Shown here in pieces: positions 7,328 through 15,422 of a DNA stretch of 32,152 bases. The DNA is taken from positions 1 to 32,152 of the forward strand of contig JAHINZ010000425.1 in assembly GCA_018895795.1 (NCBI GenBank). The letters are read 5' to 3'. Position 1 is the first letter of the stretch. Each line of letters opens with the position of its first letter. The stretch is from Alphaproteobacteria bacterium. Its GTDB lineage: Bacteria; Pseudomonadota; Alphaproteobacteria; Caulobacterales; Caulobacteraceae. The position numbers and the translations under genes were made by a program. The notes beneath the pieces are model-generated. The model saw nothing but the letters and a program-made list of their open reading frames with translations, was not told where the DNA came from and searched no databases.

Positions 7328-10237
7328 ATGACCGACACCGCCGCCCCCGCCGATTCCGCGCCCGATCACGCTCACGTCCAGACCCTGACCCAGGACGGTC
7401 CGACGATCCGGCTGTTTCTGGTCGACGGCTCGGCCTATCTGTTTCGCGCCTATCACGCCCTGCCGCCCCTGACCCGCAAGAGCGACGGCCTGCCGGTCGG
7501 GGCGGTGCAGGGCTTCTGCAACATGCTGTGGAAGCTGTTGCGTGACATGCAGGGCGACGCGCCCACCCACCTGGCGGTGATCTGGGACCATGCGGAGAAG
7601 ACCTTCCGCAACGACCTCTATGACAAGTACAAGGCCCACCGGCCGCCGGCGCCCGAGGACCTGATCCCGCAGTTCGCCCTGGTGCGCGAGGCGACCCGGG
7701 CCTTCGGCGTCCCGGCCATCGAACTGGCCGGCTATGAGGCCGATGACCTGATCGCCGCCTATGCCTGCAAGGCCCGCGACCTGGGCGGCGAGGCGGTGAT
7801 CGTCAGCTCCGACAAGGACCTGATGCAGCTGGTCGGCGACGGGGTGTCGATGTTCGATCCGATGAAGGGTCTGCGCATCGATCGCGAGCAGGTGTTCGAG
7901 AAGTTCGGCGTCTATCCCGAGCGGGTGGTCGACGTTCAAGCCCTGTGCGGCGACAGCGTCGACAATGTGCCCGGCGCCCCCGGCATCGGCATCAAGACCG
8001 CCGCCCAGCTGATCAATGACTATGGCGATCTGGACACCCTGCTGGCCCGGGCCGGCGAGATCAAGCAGCCCAAGCGCCGCGAGACCCTGATCGACTTCGC
8101 CGACCAGATCCGACTGTCGCGACGTCTGGTGCAGCTGGACTGCGACACGCCCCTGCCCGAGCCGATCGCCGACCTGACCGTGCGCGAGCCCGACAAGGAC
8201 GTCCTGGCCGCCTTCCTGGAGCTGATGGAGTTCCGCTCTTTGGCCCGCCGGGTCGGCGACGGCAACGCCGCGGCCGCGCCGCGCAGCCTGGATCGCGCCC
8301 CGGGCGCCGCGCCGGGCGCGCCGGTGGCCAGCGTCTCCTATGCCGGGGCCGCCGCCCGCGCCGCCGCCGCCCAGGTCGCCGAGCCGGCGGCCATCGACCA
8401 CGCGGCCTATGTCTCCGTGCGCGATATCGAGACGCTGCAGGCCTGGGTCGCCAAGGCGACGGCCAAGGGGATCGTGGCGTTCGACACCGAAACCGACGCC
8501 CTGTCCTCGGCCACCGCCGGCCTGTGCGGCGTGTCCCTGGCGATCACGCCGGGCGAGGCCTGCTACATCCCGGTCGGCCACTGCGAGAAGGACGGCCTGG
8601 CCCTGGAGGCCGCCGCCGACCTGGAACAGATCCCGCTCGACCAGGTCATCGCCGCGCTGAAGCCGCTGCTGGAAGATCCGGCGGTGCTGAAGATCGCCCA
8701 GAACGCCAAGTACGACATCGCCGTCCTGGCGCGTCACGGCATCGCGGTGTCGCCGATCGAGGACACCATGCTGATCAGCTATGTGCTGGAGGCGGGCCTG
8801 CACGGCCACGGCATGGACGAGCTGTCGGAGCTGTGGCTGGGCCACAAGCCGATCCCGTTCAAGCAGGTGGCCGGCTCGGGCAAGGGCCAGATCAGCTTCA
8901 AGCATGTGGGGCTGAACGAGGCCACGGCCTATGCCGCCGAGGACGCCGACGTCACCCTGCGGCTCTATAACGTCCTCAAGCCACGCCTGGCCCGCGAGGG
9001 TCTGCTGACCGTCTATGAAACCCTGGAGCGGCCGCTGCCGCCGGTGTTGGCGGCGATGGAGAACGCCGGCGTCCGCGTCGATCCCGACACCCTGCGCCGG
9101 CTGTCCAACGAGTTTTCGCTGCGCATGGCCGATTTCGAGGCCCGGGCCCAGGCCCTGGTCGGGCGGCCGTTCAATCTGGGCAGCCCCAAACAGATCGGCG
9201 ATGTGCTGTTTGGCGAAATGGCCCTGAAGGGCGGCAAGAAGACCGCCACCGGCCAATGGTCGACCGACAGCGATGTGCTCGAAGCCCTGGCCCTGGAGCA
9301 TGAGCTGCCGCGCGTGCTGCTGGACTGGCGCCAGCTGTCCAAGCTGAAGGGCACCTATACCGACAACCTGATCGCGGCGATCGCGCCGTCGACGGGCCGG
9401 GTCCACACCTCCTACGCCCTGGCCGCCACCACGACGGGGCGATTGTCGTCGTCCGATCCCAACCTGCAGAACATCCCGATCCGCACCGAGGAAGGCCGCA
9501 AGATCCGCAAGGCCTTCATCGCGGGTCCCGGCAATGTGCTGATCAGCGCCGACTACAGCCAGATCGAGCTGCGCCTGCTGGCCCATATCGGCGACATTCC
9601 GCAGCTGAAGAAGGCCTTCCAGGACGGTCTGGACATCCACGCCATGACCGCCTCTGAGATGTTCGGCGTGCCGATCGAGGGCATGCCCAGCGACGTGCGT
9701 CGGCGGGCCAAGGCGATCAATTTCGGCATCGTCTACGGCATCAGCGCCTTTGGCCTGGCCAACCAGCTGGGCATCGGCCAGGGCGAGGCCGGGGCCTATA
9801 TCAAGACCTATTTCGAGCGCTTCCCCGGCATCCAGGCCTATATGGACGCCACCAAGGCCTTCGTGCGCGAGCACGGCTATGTGACCACCATCTTCGGCCG
9901 CAAGATCAACATTCCCGAGGTCCACGCCAAGTCGGCCGCCATGCGGCAGTTCTCGGAGCGGGCGGCGATCAACGCCCCGATCCAGGGCGCGGCGGCCGAT
10001 GTGATGCGCCGGGCCATGGTGCGGATGCCGGGCGCCCTGAAGGCGGCCGGGCTGTCGGCCCGGATGCTGCTGCAGGTGCACGATGAACTGGTCTTCGAGG
10101 CCCCCGCCGATGAGGCCGAGGCCACCTGCGCCGTCGCCCGCCAGGTGATGGAAAACGCCGCCGAGCCGGCCGTGGCGATCGCCGTGCCGCTGACCGTCGA
10201 GGCCCGGGCCGCGCTCAACTGGGACGAGGCCCACTGA
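7328..10237 (+). CDS. polA: DNA polymerase I
   Basis: The 969-residue product has all three domains. The N-terminal 5'-3' exonuclease starts at LFLVDGSAYLFRAYHAL, with GYEADDLIA, SSDKDLMQLV and the helix-hairpin-helix GAPGIGIKTAAQL. The 3'-5' proofreading domain keeps its acidic residues (DTETD, D386/E388; NAKYD; AAEDADV). The polymerase domain shows motif A SADYSQIELR near 740, motif B RRRAKAINFGIVYG near 789 and motif C QVHDELVFE near 915. It replaces RNA primers and fills repair gaps. The ATG at 7328 was chosen because the conserved fold begins about 28 residues later; the frame is open to 7088, but that part lies over the divergent small gene and the intergenic region. A hairpin follows the stop. 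Confidence 0.97.
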   Translation: MTDTAAPADSAPDHAHVQTLTQDGPTIRLFLVDGSAYLFRAYHALPPLTRKSDGLPVGAVQGFCNMLWKLLRDMQGDAPTHLAVIWDHAEKTFRNDLYDKYKAHRPPAPEDLIPQFALVREATRAFGVPAIELAGYEADDLIAAYACKARDLGGEAVIVSSDKDLMQLVGDGVSMFDPMKGLRIDREQVFEKFGVYPERVVDVQALCGDSVDNVPGAPGIGIKTAAQLINDYGDLDTLLARAGEIKQPKRRETLIDFADQIRLSRRLVQLDCDTPLPEPIADLTVREPDKDVLAAFLELMEFRSLARRVGDGNAAAAPRSLDRAPGAAPGAPVASVSYAGAAARAAAAQVAEPAAIDHAAYVSVRDIETLQAWVAKATAKGIVAFDTETDALSSATAGLCGVSLAITPGEACYIPVGHCEKDGLALEAAADLEQIPLDQVIAALKPLLEDPAVLKIAQNAKYDIAVLARHGIAVSPIEDTMLISYVLEAGLHGHGMDELSELWLGHKPIPFKQVAGSGKGQISFKHVGLNEATAYAAEDADVTLRLYNVLKPRLAREGLLTVYETLERPLPPVLAAMENAGVRVDPDTLRRLSNEFSLRMADFEARAQALVGRPFNLGSPKQIGDVLFGEMALKGGKKTATGQWSTDSDVLEALALEHELPRVLLDWRQLSKLKGTYTDNLIAAIAPSTGRVHTSYALAATTTGRLSSSDPNLQNIPIRTEEGRKIRKAFIAGPGNVLISADYSQIELRLLAHIGDIPQLKKAFQDGLDIHAMTASEMFGVPIEGMPSDVRRRAKAINFGIVYGISAFGLANQLGIGQGEAGAYIKTYFERFPGIQAYMDATKAFVREHGYVTTIFGRKINIPEVHAKSAAMRQFSERAAINAPIQGAAADVMRRAMVRMPGALKAAGLSARMLLQVHDELVFEAPADEAEATCAVARQVMENAAEPAVAIAVPLTVEARAALNWDEAH

Positions 10238-10242
10238 TCGAA

Positions 10243-10266
10243 ACAGGGGCGGAAGCGCCGCCCTGT
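10243..10266 (+). terminator. Hairpin after polA
   Basis: ACAGGGGCGG (10243-10252) pairs with CCGCCCTGT (10258-10266) with a one-base bulge, a few bases after the polA stop. No T-run follows. Confidence 0.45.
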
Positions 10267-10404
10267 GACACTTCGCCACGGTAAGGTTAACCCGGTGGAA
10301 AGCCGGGGGCTCGCACATTCCGGATCGGCGTCAGTTCCAAAATCCAGAGGCTAAAGACCTCTATTCTTTGGGGTTTTGCGCCTTAAAATATCTGGAGGCG
10401 GACT

Positions 10405-12330
10405 GTGTCGTTTGGCGATCTGAAAATTCCCCACAAGTTGATGGCGGTCTTCGCCGTCATGCTTGCGACGATCATGCTGATGGGCGGCGCGCTGCTGGCC
10501 AACAAGGTGGTCTATGAGCAGTCGGTGGGCCGAACGGGCCGCGCCTATGAGTCGTTGCGCGCCGCCGACACCGCCGCCTTCCGCCTGACCCGTCAGGAGA
10601 ACTCGCTGCGCGGGTTCCTGCTGTCGGCCGACCCCTACTATGTCGAGCGCCTGGAAAAGGCTCACAAGCCCAAGTTCCTGGCGGCGCTCAAGCAGTTGCG
10701 CGAGCTCGCGGACGGCAATGCCGAGGATCTGGCCCGGATCGCCGCAGTCGAGGCCGCTTACGCCAATTTCCGCGCGGTCGCCATCGAGCCCGGCGAGGCG
10801 CTCGGCGCCGATCCGCTGACCCGGCCGCAGGCCATCGATCTGGTGCGCAACGACGGCGTCGCCGACAAGGCCGTGACGCCGGTCGAGGACGCCATCGAGG
10901 CGATCGTCAAGAATTTCGAAGATATCCTGGCCACCGAGGCCGCCGCCCAGAAGAAGGCCTCGACCGTCTCGACCCTGACCCTGGCCGTCGGCATCCTGAT
11001 CACCGTGGCCATCGCTCTGGGCGGGGGGCTGCTGCTGAGCGGCGCGATCGCCGGGCCGGTCGCCGCCATGACCGCCGCCATGCGTCGCCTGGCGGCGGGC
11101 GACAATACGATCGAGGTTCCGGCCGCCGGCCGCAAGGACGAGATCGGCCAGATGGCCGCCGCCGTCACCCACTTCAAGGAAGCCGCGATCGCCAAGGCGC
11201 GGCTGGAAAGCGACTCGGCCAGCCAGCGTACGCTCACCGAGCGCGAGCGGGTGGAACGCGAGGCTGACAAGGCCGCCGACGCCGAGGCCGACGCCGCCGC
11301 GTTCGGCGCCCTGGCCCAGGCCCTGGACCGTCTGGCCAGCGGCGACCTGACCCACCGCATCTCGGTCGATTTCGCCCCCAAGGCCCAGCAGCTGAAGACC
11401 GACTTCAACGCCGCCGCCGGTCGCCTGCAAGATGCGATGAAGAGCATCGCGGTGACGACCAACGGCGTCAGCGCCGGCGCCGACGACATCGCCCGGGCCT
11501 CCGACGACCTGGCGCGCCGCACCGAGCAGCAGGCCGCCAGCCTGGAAGAGACCGCCGCCGCCCTCGACCAGATCACCGCCACGGTCCGCCGCACGGCCGC
11601 CGGCGCCAAGGAGGCGTCCGACGTGGTGGCCACCGCGCGCGGCGACGCCCAGCGTTCGGGCGAGATCGTCAGCCAGGCCGTCACCGCCATGACGGCGATC
11701 GAGGGCTCTTCGCAACAGGTCAGCCAGATCATCGGGGTGATCGACGAGATCGCCTTCCAGACCAATCTTCTGGCCCTCAACGCCGGCGTCGAAGCCGCGC
11801 GGGCCGGGGAGGCCGGTCGCGGCTTCGCGGTGGTCGCCCAGGAGGTGCGGGCCCTGGCTCAGCGCTCGGCCGACGCCGCCAAGGAGATCAAGATCCTGAT
11901 CTCGACCTCGACCCAGCAGGTCGGCGCGGGCGTCAGCCTGGTGGGCCAGACCGGCGAGGCCCTGCAGCGTATTGTCGAGCAGGTCGCCTCGATCAACGCC
12001 CTGGTCACCGAGATCGCCGCCTCGGCCAACGAGCAGTCCACCGGCCTGCATGAGGTCAATATCGCCGTCAACCAGATGGACCAGGTGGTGCAGCAGAACG
12101 CCGCCATGGTCGAGCAGGCCACCGCCGCCACCCACGCCCTGAAGGGCGAGGCCGGGGAGCTGGCCGGTCTGGTCGGCCGGTTCAAGGTCGTCGAGGGCGG
12201 CGCCCAGGCGACCGCGCGACCCGCCCCGGTCCAGGCCCCGGCCCCGCTCCGCGCCCGTCCTGTCGCCGCCGTTCAATCGAACCGCGGCGGGACCGCGGTG
12301 GCGATGAAAGAGACCTGGGAAGAGTTCTGA
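10405..12330 (+). CDS. Methyl-accepting chemotaxis protein
   Basis: The receptor has 641 residues. TM1 covers about 11-33, a periplasmic helical sensor of about 155 residues follows, TM2 covers about 190-212, and a HAMP domain runs to about 262 ([21 protein letters not shown]). A second HAMP-like segment ([14 protein letters not shown]) lies near 305. The signalling hairpin tip, centred near 455, reads [20 protein letters not shown]. The receptor passes ligand state to CheA through CheW and is tuned by methylation. The last five residues are TWEEF, fitting the xWxxF pentapeptide that tethers CheR/CheB in other bacteria. The start is the GTG at 10405 with GGAGG at 10394-10398. The ligand is unknown; the helical sensor resembles four-helix-bundle types. 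Confidence 0.95.
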   Translation: MSFGDLKIPHKLMAVFAVMLATIMLMGGALLANKVVYEQSVGRTGRAYESLRAADTAAFRLTRQENSLRGFLLSADPYYVERLEKAHKPKFLAALKQLRELADGNAEDLARIAAVEAAYANFRAVAIEPGEALGADPLTRPQAIDLVRNDGVADKAVTPVEDAIEAIVKNFEDILATEAAAQKKASTVSTLTLAVGILITVAIALGGGLLLSGAIAGPVAAMTAAMRRLAAGDNTIEVPAAGRKDEIGQMAAAVTHFKEAAIAKARLESDSASQRTLTERERVEREADKAADAEADAAAFGALAQALDRLASGDLTHRISVDFAPKAQQLKTDFNAAAGRLQDAMKSIAVTTNGVSAGADDIARASDDLARRTEQQAASLEETAAALDQITATVRRTAAGAKEASDVVATARGDAQRSGEIVSQAVTAMTAIEGSSQQVSQIIGVIDEIAFQTNLLALNAGVEAARAGEAGRGFAVVAQEVRALAQRSADAAKEIKILISTSTQQVGAGVSLVGQTGEALQRIVEQVASINALVTEIAASANEQSTGLHEVNIAVNQMDQVVQQNAAMVEQATAATHALKGEAGELAGLVGRFKVVEGGAQATARPAPVQAPAPLRARPVAAVQSNRGGTAVAMKETWEEF

Positions 12331-12372
12331 CGGGCGGCCCCAGGCCGAGCGGCCCGCAGCGGCCGCCGCGCC

Positions 12373-12582
12373 CTAGGGGTGGGTCTCCTCCCCGCCGACC
12401 TCATCGCGGAAAATGACCGCCAACTGGTCGTCGTCGTCGAACAGTTCGGCCCGGGTGGCGGCGGCGTGTTCGCGCATCAAGCGGCGACACAGCCTCTGGG
12501 CCTCACCCAGGGTCTGACAGGCCAGCGCCTCCATATGGGGGACGTCCGAGCCGTGTGAATAGACATAGCAAAAGAAGTTCAT
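12373..12582 (-). CDS. Small hypothetical protein, DUF6894-like layout
   Basis: There are 69 residues from the ATG at 12582 (MNFFCYVYSHGSDVPHMEAL). An upstream ATG at 12621 would give 82. I favour the shorter form because the conserved-looking strand-helix pattern begins there and GGGAG lies upstream, though rather far. The layout is an aromatic beta strand, a helix rich in Leu and Arg (QTLGEAQRLCRRLMREHAA) and a second strand ending LAVIFRDE. This resembles the small DUF6894-type proteins common in alphaproteobacteria, but the match is by topology only. It faces the chemotaxis gene tail to tail across 42 bases and is divergent from the EF-hand gene. No function can be assigned. Confidence 0.5.
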   Translation of the reverse strand: MNFFCYVYSHGSDVPHMEALACQTLGEAQRLCRRLMREHAAATRAELFDDDDQLAVIFRDEVGGEETHP

Positions 12583-12784
12583 ACCGGGTTCCAGCTCCCG
12601 GATCGCGGATCGGGACGTCATCGACCGGCACCCTAGCGCCGCCGTCACAGGGCGCTGTCCGGTAGCCGACACTTCGCCCCGCCGCCGATGCAAAACGCCG
12701 AGGCGGGGAAGAGGTTGCTCGGCTCCACGCGCCAACGCGAGCCCACCTCGGCGATTGTCTTGAGGATGAAGGGGCGGCCTGTCG

Positions 12785-12797
12785 TCCCATAATGGGA
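12785..12797. promoter_or_regulatory. Perfect palindrome TCCCAT-A-ATGGGA
   Basis: Six-base arms surround a single A, 25 bases upstream of the EF-hand gene start. The palindrome contains CATAAT, five of six matches to a -10 box, though no good -35 lies at 16-18 bases. A repressor site over the start of transcription is a reasonable reading. Confidence 0.4.
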
Positions 12798-12821
12798 ATT
12801 GGCGAAATCAGGAGAGCGGGC

Positions 12822-13226
12822 ATGGATGTTTCTAGCGTGGGCGCCATGACGCCGCATGCCGTTTCGGGCGCCAGCTGGGGCGGTCCCCCGCAGCAGAAGA
12901 TGTCAAACCTGTTCGCCGCGATCGATACGGCGGGCGTGGGCAGCATCACCCAGCCCCAGCTGGCGCAAGCCTTTCAGACCCACAAGCCCCCGGTCGTGTT
13001 CCAGCAGCAGGGCCCAGCCGCCATATTCGCCAAACTGGATCCCAAGACCACGGGCAGCGTCTCCAAAGAGGATTTCATCACCGGCATGACCGAGCTGATG
13101 GTCTCGTTGAGAGCCGCTCCCGTCGCCGCCGCCGCGACCCCGAAGCCGGAGGCGACGCTGGCCAAGGCCGCGACCGTCCTGGGCGAGCTCGGCGCGCCGG
13201 GATCGATCCTAAACCAGAAGGTTTGA
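12822..13226 (+). CDS. Protein with degenerate EF-hand pair
   Basis: The product has 134 residues from the ATG at 12822, which has AGGAGAG at 12810-12816. Two EF-hand-like helix-loop-helix units are visible. The first loop is D-T-A-G-V-G-S-I at about residue 34 and the second is D-P-K-T-T-G-S-V-S-K-E-D at about 69. Both keep the first Asp and the central Gly, but the usual ligands at loop positions 3 and 5 are Ala/Val and Lys/Thr, so calcium binding is doubtful. There is no signal peptide. The C-terminal part is Ala/Pro-rich. Its last 18 bases overlap the 3' end of the convergent apbE-like gene. The structural call is firm; the function is open. Confidence 0.7.
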   Translation: MDVSSVGAMTPHAVSGASWGGPPQQKMSNLFAAIDTAGVGSITQPQLAQAFQTHKPPVVFQQQGPAAIFAKLDPKTTGSVSKEDFITGMTELMVSLRAAPVAAAATPKPEATLAKAATVLGELGAPGSILNQKV

Positions 13227-14183
13227 GCGCAGACCCGGGCTGGCGTCGCAGACCTGGGCGTTGTCGACCAGGAGGTGCTCCACGCCCAACGCCGCGAGCC
13301 AGCGTCCCGCGTCGGGACCCATTACCAGGGCGGCGGTCGCCAGCGCGCCGGCGTTGAGGCAGTCATCGGCCAGGACGGTGACCGAGCAGACGCCCCGCGC
13401 CGGCCAGCCCGTCCTGGGATCCAGGATGTGGCCATAGCGCCGGCCCGCGACCTCCATGAATCGCTCATAGTCGCCGCTGGTGGCCAGGGCGCCGCGCCAC
13501 AGCGGGACCTTGGCGACCAGGGCGTCCGGACGGCGCGGGTGGCGGACGCCGATGATCCATGGCCAGCCGTCCGGTTGCGGGCCGATGACCCGGATGTCGC
13601 CGGCGAGATCGACATAGCCTGAAAGCGCGCCCAGCGCTTGGCAGACCTCCGCGGCGCGGTCCGCCGCGTATTCCTTGCCCAGTCCGCCAAGATCCAGCGC
13701 CAGGCCCGACCTGGCGAAGGTGAGCCGGTCGCCGTCGAGGTCGACCTGCTCCAGACCCACGTTCGGCAGCAGCCGCGCCAAGGCCTCCGGCGTAGGTAAC
13801 GTGCAGGTCTCGAAATTCCAGGCCGAGCGCAGCACGCCGGAGGTGATGTCGAACGCCCCGTCGGACTTGGCGAAGATGGCCTTGGCGTAGGCGATCAACC
13901 CCGCCGTCTCGGGATCCACCGTCAGGGTCCCGCCCGCCTGGGCTTGGCGATTGATCTCCGACAGCGCGCTGTCGGGGCGAAACCGCGAATAGCGCGCCTC
14001 GATCCGTCGGACCTCGGCCTCGGCCGCCAAGGCGATCGGCACAAGATCGCCATCGTCGCGCGCCGCCAGATGAACCGCGCAGTCGCAGCCCATGGCGAAG
14101 AATCCGTGGGTGAGGCCCCTCAAGGCTGCCTCGTCCCGCGCCGGGCCGTGCTGGACGGCTTGGCCCTGATCGATCCCGCGCAT
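13209..14183 (-). CDS. apbE: FAD:protein FMN transferase (ApbE family)
   Basis: A 324-residue protein that in this family moves FMN from FAD onto a Thr or Ser of a target flavoprotein with Mg2+. Signatures are HGFFAMGCDCAVHL near the N-terminus, RYSRFRPDSALSEIN, GAFDITSGVLR, DLGGLGKEYAADRA, TSGDYERF and YGHILDPRTGWPA. The usual lipoprotein or Tat signal is missing from the ATG at 14183, so this copy may be cytoplasmic, or the true start may differ. The Shine-Dalgarno sequence is weak. No NqrC, RnfG or other obvious flavinylation target lies nearby, so the acceptor is unknown. The 3' end overlaps the EF-hand gene by 18 bases. About 230 bases between this gene and the upstream tRNA show nothing I can assign. 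Confidence 0.88.
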   Translation of the reverse strand: MRGIDQGQAVQHGPARDEAALRGLTHGFFAMGCDCAVHLAARDDGDLVPIALAAEAEVRRIEARYSRFRPDSALSEINRQAQAGGTLTVDPETAGLIAYAKAIFAKSDGAFDITSGVLRSAWNFETCTLPTPEALARLLPNVGLEQVDLDGDRLTFARSGLALDLGGLGKEYAADRAAEVCQALGALSGYVDLAGDIRVIGPQPDGWPWIIGVRHPRRPDALVAKVPLWRGALATSGDYERFMEVAGRRYGHILDPRTGWPARGVCSVTVLADDCLNAGALATAALVMGPDAGRWLAALGVEHLLVDNAQVCDASPGLRSNLLV

Positions 14184-14417
14184 GCCGTTCGCCCCGCCTC
14201 GGCGCTGATGTCGCCGCCGCCCCGGGAAGACGACGGGCCGCGCCGAGATCCTCAAGGCCGGGGGCCGGCGTGATCGGGCCGAACCCTCGGGATCGGCGCG
14301 CGCGGTCCGGGATCGGCGTCGATCCAAGCCACGTCCGGGCGGCCTGTCGTAACAGGGCCGCGCCGCGTCAAGGGTGTCTGGCTGAAAGCCCAAGGCTTTG
14401 AAGCGCTTGGAGGTCCT

Positions 14418-14493
14418 TGGTGGAGCCGAGGGGAATCGAACCCCTGACCTCCTCATTGCGAACGAGGCGCTCTACCATCTGAGCTACGGCCCC
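14418..14493 (-). tRNA. tRNA-Ala (anticodon CGC)
   Basis: A 76-base cloverleaf on the minus strand. The acceptor stem is GGGGCCG/CGGCTCC with one G-U pair, the D arm contains GCTC/GAGC, the anticodon stem is CCTCG/TGAGG with loop TTCGCAA giving anticodon CGC (reads GCG), and the T arm is AGGGG-TTCGATT-CCCCT. The 3' CCA is encoded (14418-14420). Confidence 0.96.
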
Positions 14494-14504
14494 AAGGAAG
14501 CGCG

Positions 14505-14533
14505 GGAATAAGGCGGGGCGCGGTCCGCGTCAA
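14505..14533 (-). promoter_or_regulatory. Promoter of tRNA-Ala
   Basis: On the minus strand TTGACG (14528-14533), a perfect Caulobacter-type -35 box, is followed after 17 bases by TATTCC (14505-14510), eleven bases before the 5' end of the tRNA. Confidence 0.55.
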
Positions 14534-14607
14534 GCGCCGCAGTTCGGCTTTGCTTGCATGGGCGGGCAAGGCGCGGCAAGAAGTCGAAGGACTCGGACAG
14601 GAAACCC

Positions 14608-14922
14608 ATGGCCGCCATTATCAACTTCGTCTTCTTCATCGCCGCCTCGCTGCTCAGCCTCCTGTGGTGGGCCATTATCATTTCGGCGGTCATGAGCTGG
14701 CTCGTCGCCTTCGACGTGATCAATCTGCGCAACCCGGCCATCTACCAGATCAGCACCTTCCTCGATCGGGTGACCGGGCCGGTGCTGCGGCCGTTCCAGA
14801 AGCTGATCCCGCCGATGGGCGGCGTCGACATCAGCGCGATCATCGTTTTGCTGATCATCACCGGCGTCCAGAACTACATCCTGCCGGCCCTGCACGTCGC
14901 GCTGCTGAACCTGCTGGGCTAG
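14608..14922 (+). CDS. YggT family membrane protein
   Basis: There are 104 residues from the ATG at 14608. Two hydrophobic segments (about 5-30 and 68-95) flank the conserved cytoplasmic stretch ISTFLDRVTGPVLRPFQKLI and PPMGGVDIS, which is the family signature. The frame is open further upstream to 14554, but homologues begin at the hydrophobic MAAIINFVFF. YggT proteins are small inner-membrane proteins often found beside DUF167/YggU genes, as here, and have been linked to osmotic stress and cell division. CAGGA stands before the start. A GACTC (GANTC) site lies at 14590-14594. The DUF167 gene follows after three bases. Confidence 0.88.
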   Translation: MAAIINFVFFIAASLLSLLWWAIIISAVMSWLVAFDVINLRNPAIYQISTFLDRVTGPVLRPFQKLIPPMGGVDISAIIVLLIITGVQNYILPALHVALLNLLG

Positions 14923-14925
14923 GCC

Positions 14926-15204
14926 GTGCTGCTGGCCGTCCGCCTGACCCCGCGCGGCGGGCGTGACGGGGCGGACGGCTGGGCGAACGACGCCGATGGC
15001 CGGCCCTATCTGAAGGTGCGGGTGGCCTGCCCGCCGGTCGAGGGCGAGGCCAACGCCGCCCTGATCGCCTTCATCGCCAAGAGCCTGCGCATCCCAAAAT
15101 CCGCCGTCCGGCTAGCGGCGGGGGCGACCGCGCGCGTCAAGCGCCTGGAGATCGACGGCGTCGACGAGGCGGATCTGGAGCGGGTCTTCGGCCCCCGCCC
15201 CTGA
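14926..15204 (+). CDS. DUF167/YggU family protein
   Basis: A 92-residue protein with the whole DUF167 pattern: VRLTPRGGRD, YLKVRVACPPVEGEANAALI, SLRIPKSAVRLAAGATARVKRLEI. It starts with GTG at 14926, three bases after the yggT stop, so the two are one transcription unit and probably co-translated. The family has a known compact alpha/beta fold, but no function has been settled. Nothing is missing or unusual in this copy. Confidence 0.9.
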   Translation: MLLAVRLTPRGGRDGADGWANDADGRPYLKVRVACPPVEGEANAALIAFIAKSLRIPKSAVRLAAGATARVKRLEIDGVDEADLERVFGPRP

Positions 15205-15212
15205 TTGCGACA

Positions 15213-15235
15213 AAGTGACGCGCCGATTGTCACTT
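15213..15235. promoter_or_regulatory. Dyad AAGTGAC-N9-GTCACTT on the kinase promoter
   Basis: Perfect 7-base arms at 15213-15219 and 15229-15235 are separated by nine bases. The left arm overlaps the candidate -35 box and the right arm lies in the spacer before the -10, so a protein bound here would block polymerase. The dyad also lies just after the DUF167 stop, so a weak terminator hairpin is the alternative. Confidence 0.45.
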
Positions 15236-15244
15236 GGGTATAAT
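15215..15244 (+). promoter_or_regulatory. Candidate promoter of the hybrid histidine kinase gene
   Basis: GTGACG (15215-15220), 18 bases, then a perfect TATAAT (15239-15244). The -10 sits in a rare AT-rich patch. The leader to the chosen start would be about 170 bases. Confidence 0.5.
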
Positions 15245-15422
15245 TTACCCTGGACTACGGTTGTGGCGGTGGCGTCAGCCACAAAAATTGCGCGTCCACG
15301 CCCTAAACTTCAGCGATCTGACCGTCGCGGGGCGGGAGGCGCTTCACGCCATCTTAGGTCTTCGGGACCAGACTTTGTTCAAGAACCGCAAGAACAGGGT
15401 CAACCAGGAGGCCCGGACGCTG

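Noticed and set aside
7223-10318. A 1031-codon open frame antisense to polA
   Set aside because: It is Gly/Asp/His-rich with no domain, as is typical of the strand opposite a GC-rich gene. polA on the plus strand has all its motifs.
10351-12276. A 641-codon open frame antisense to the chemotaxis receptor
   Set aside because: Its composition is a Gly/Leu/Asp-rich shadow; the receptor domains on the plus strand explain the region.
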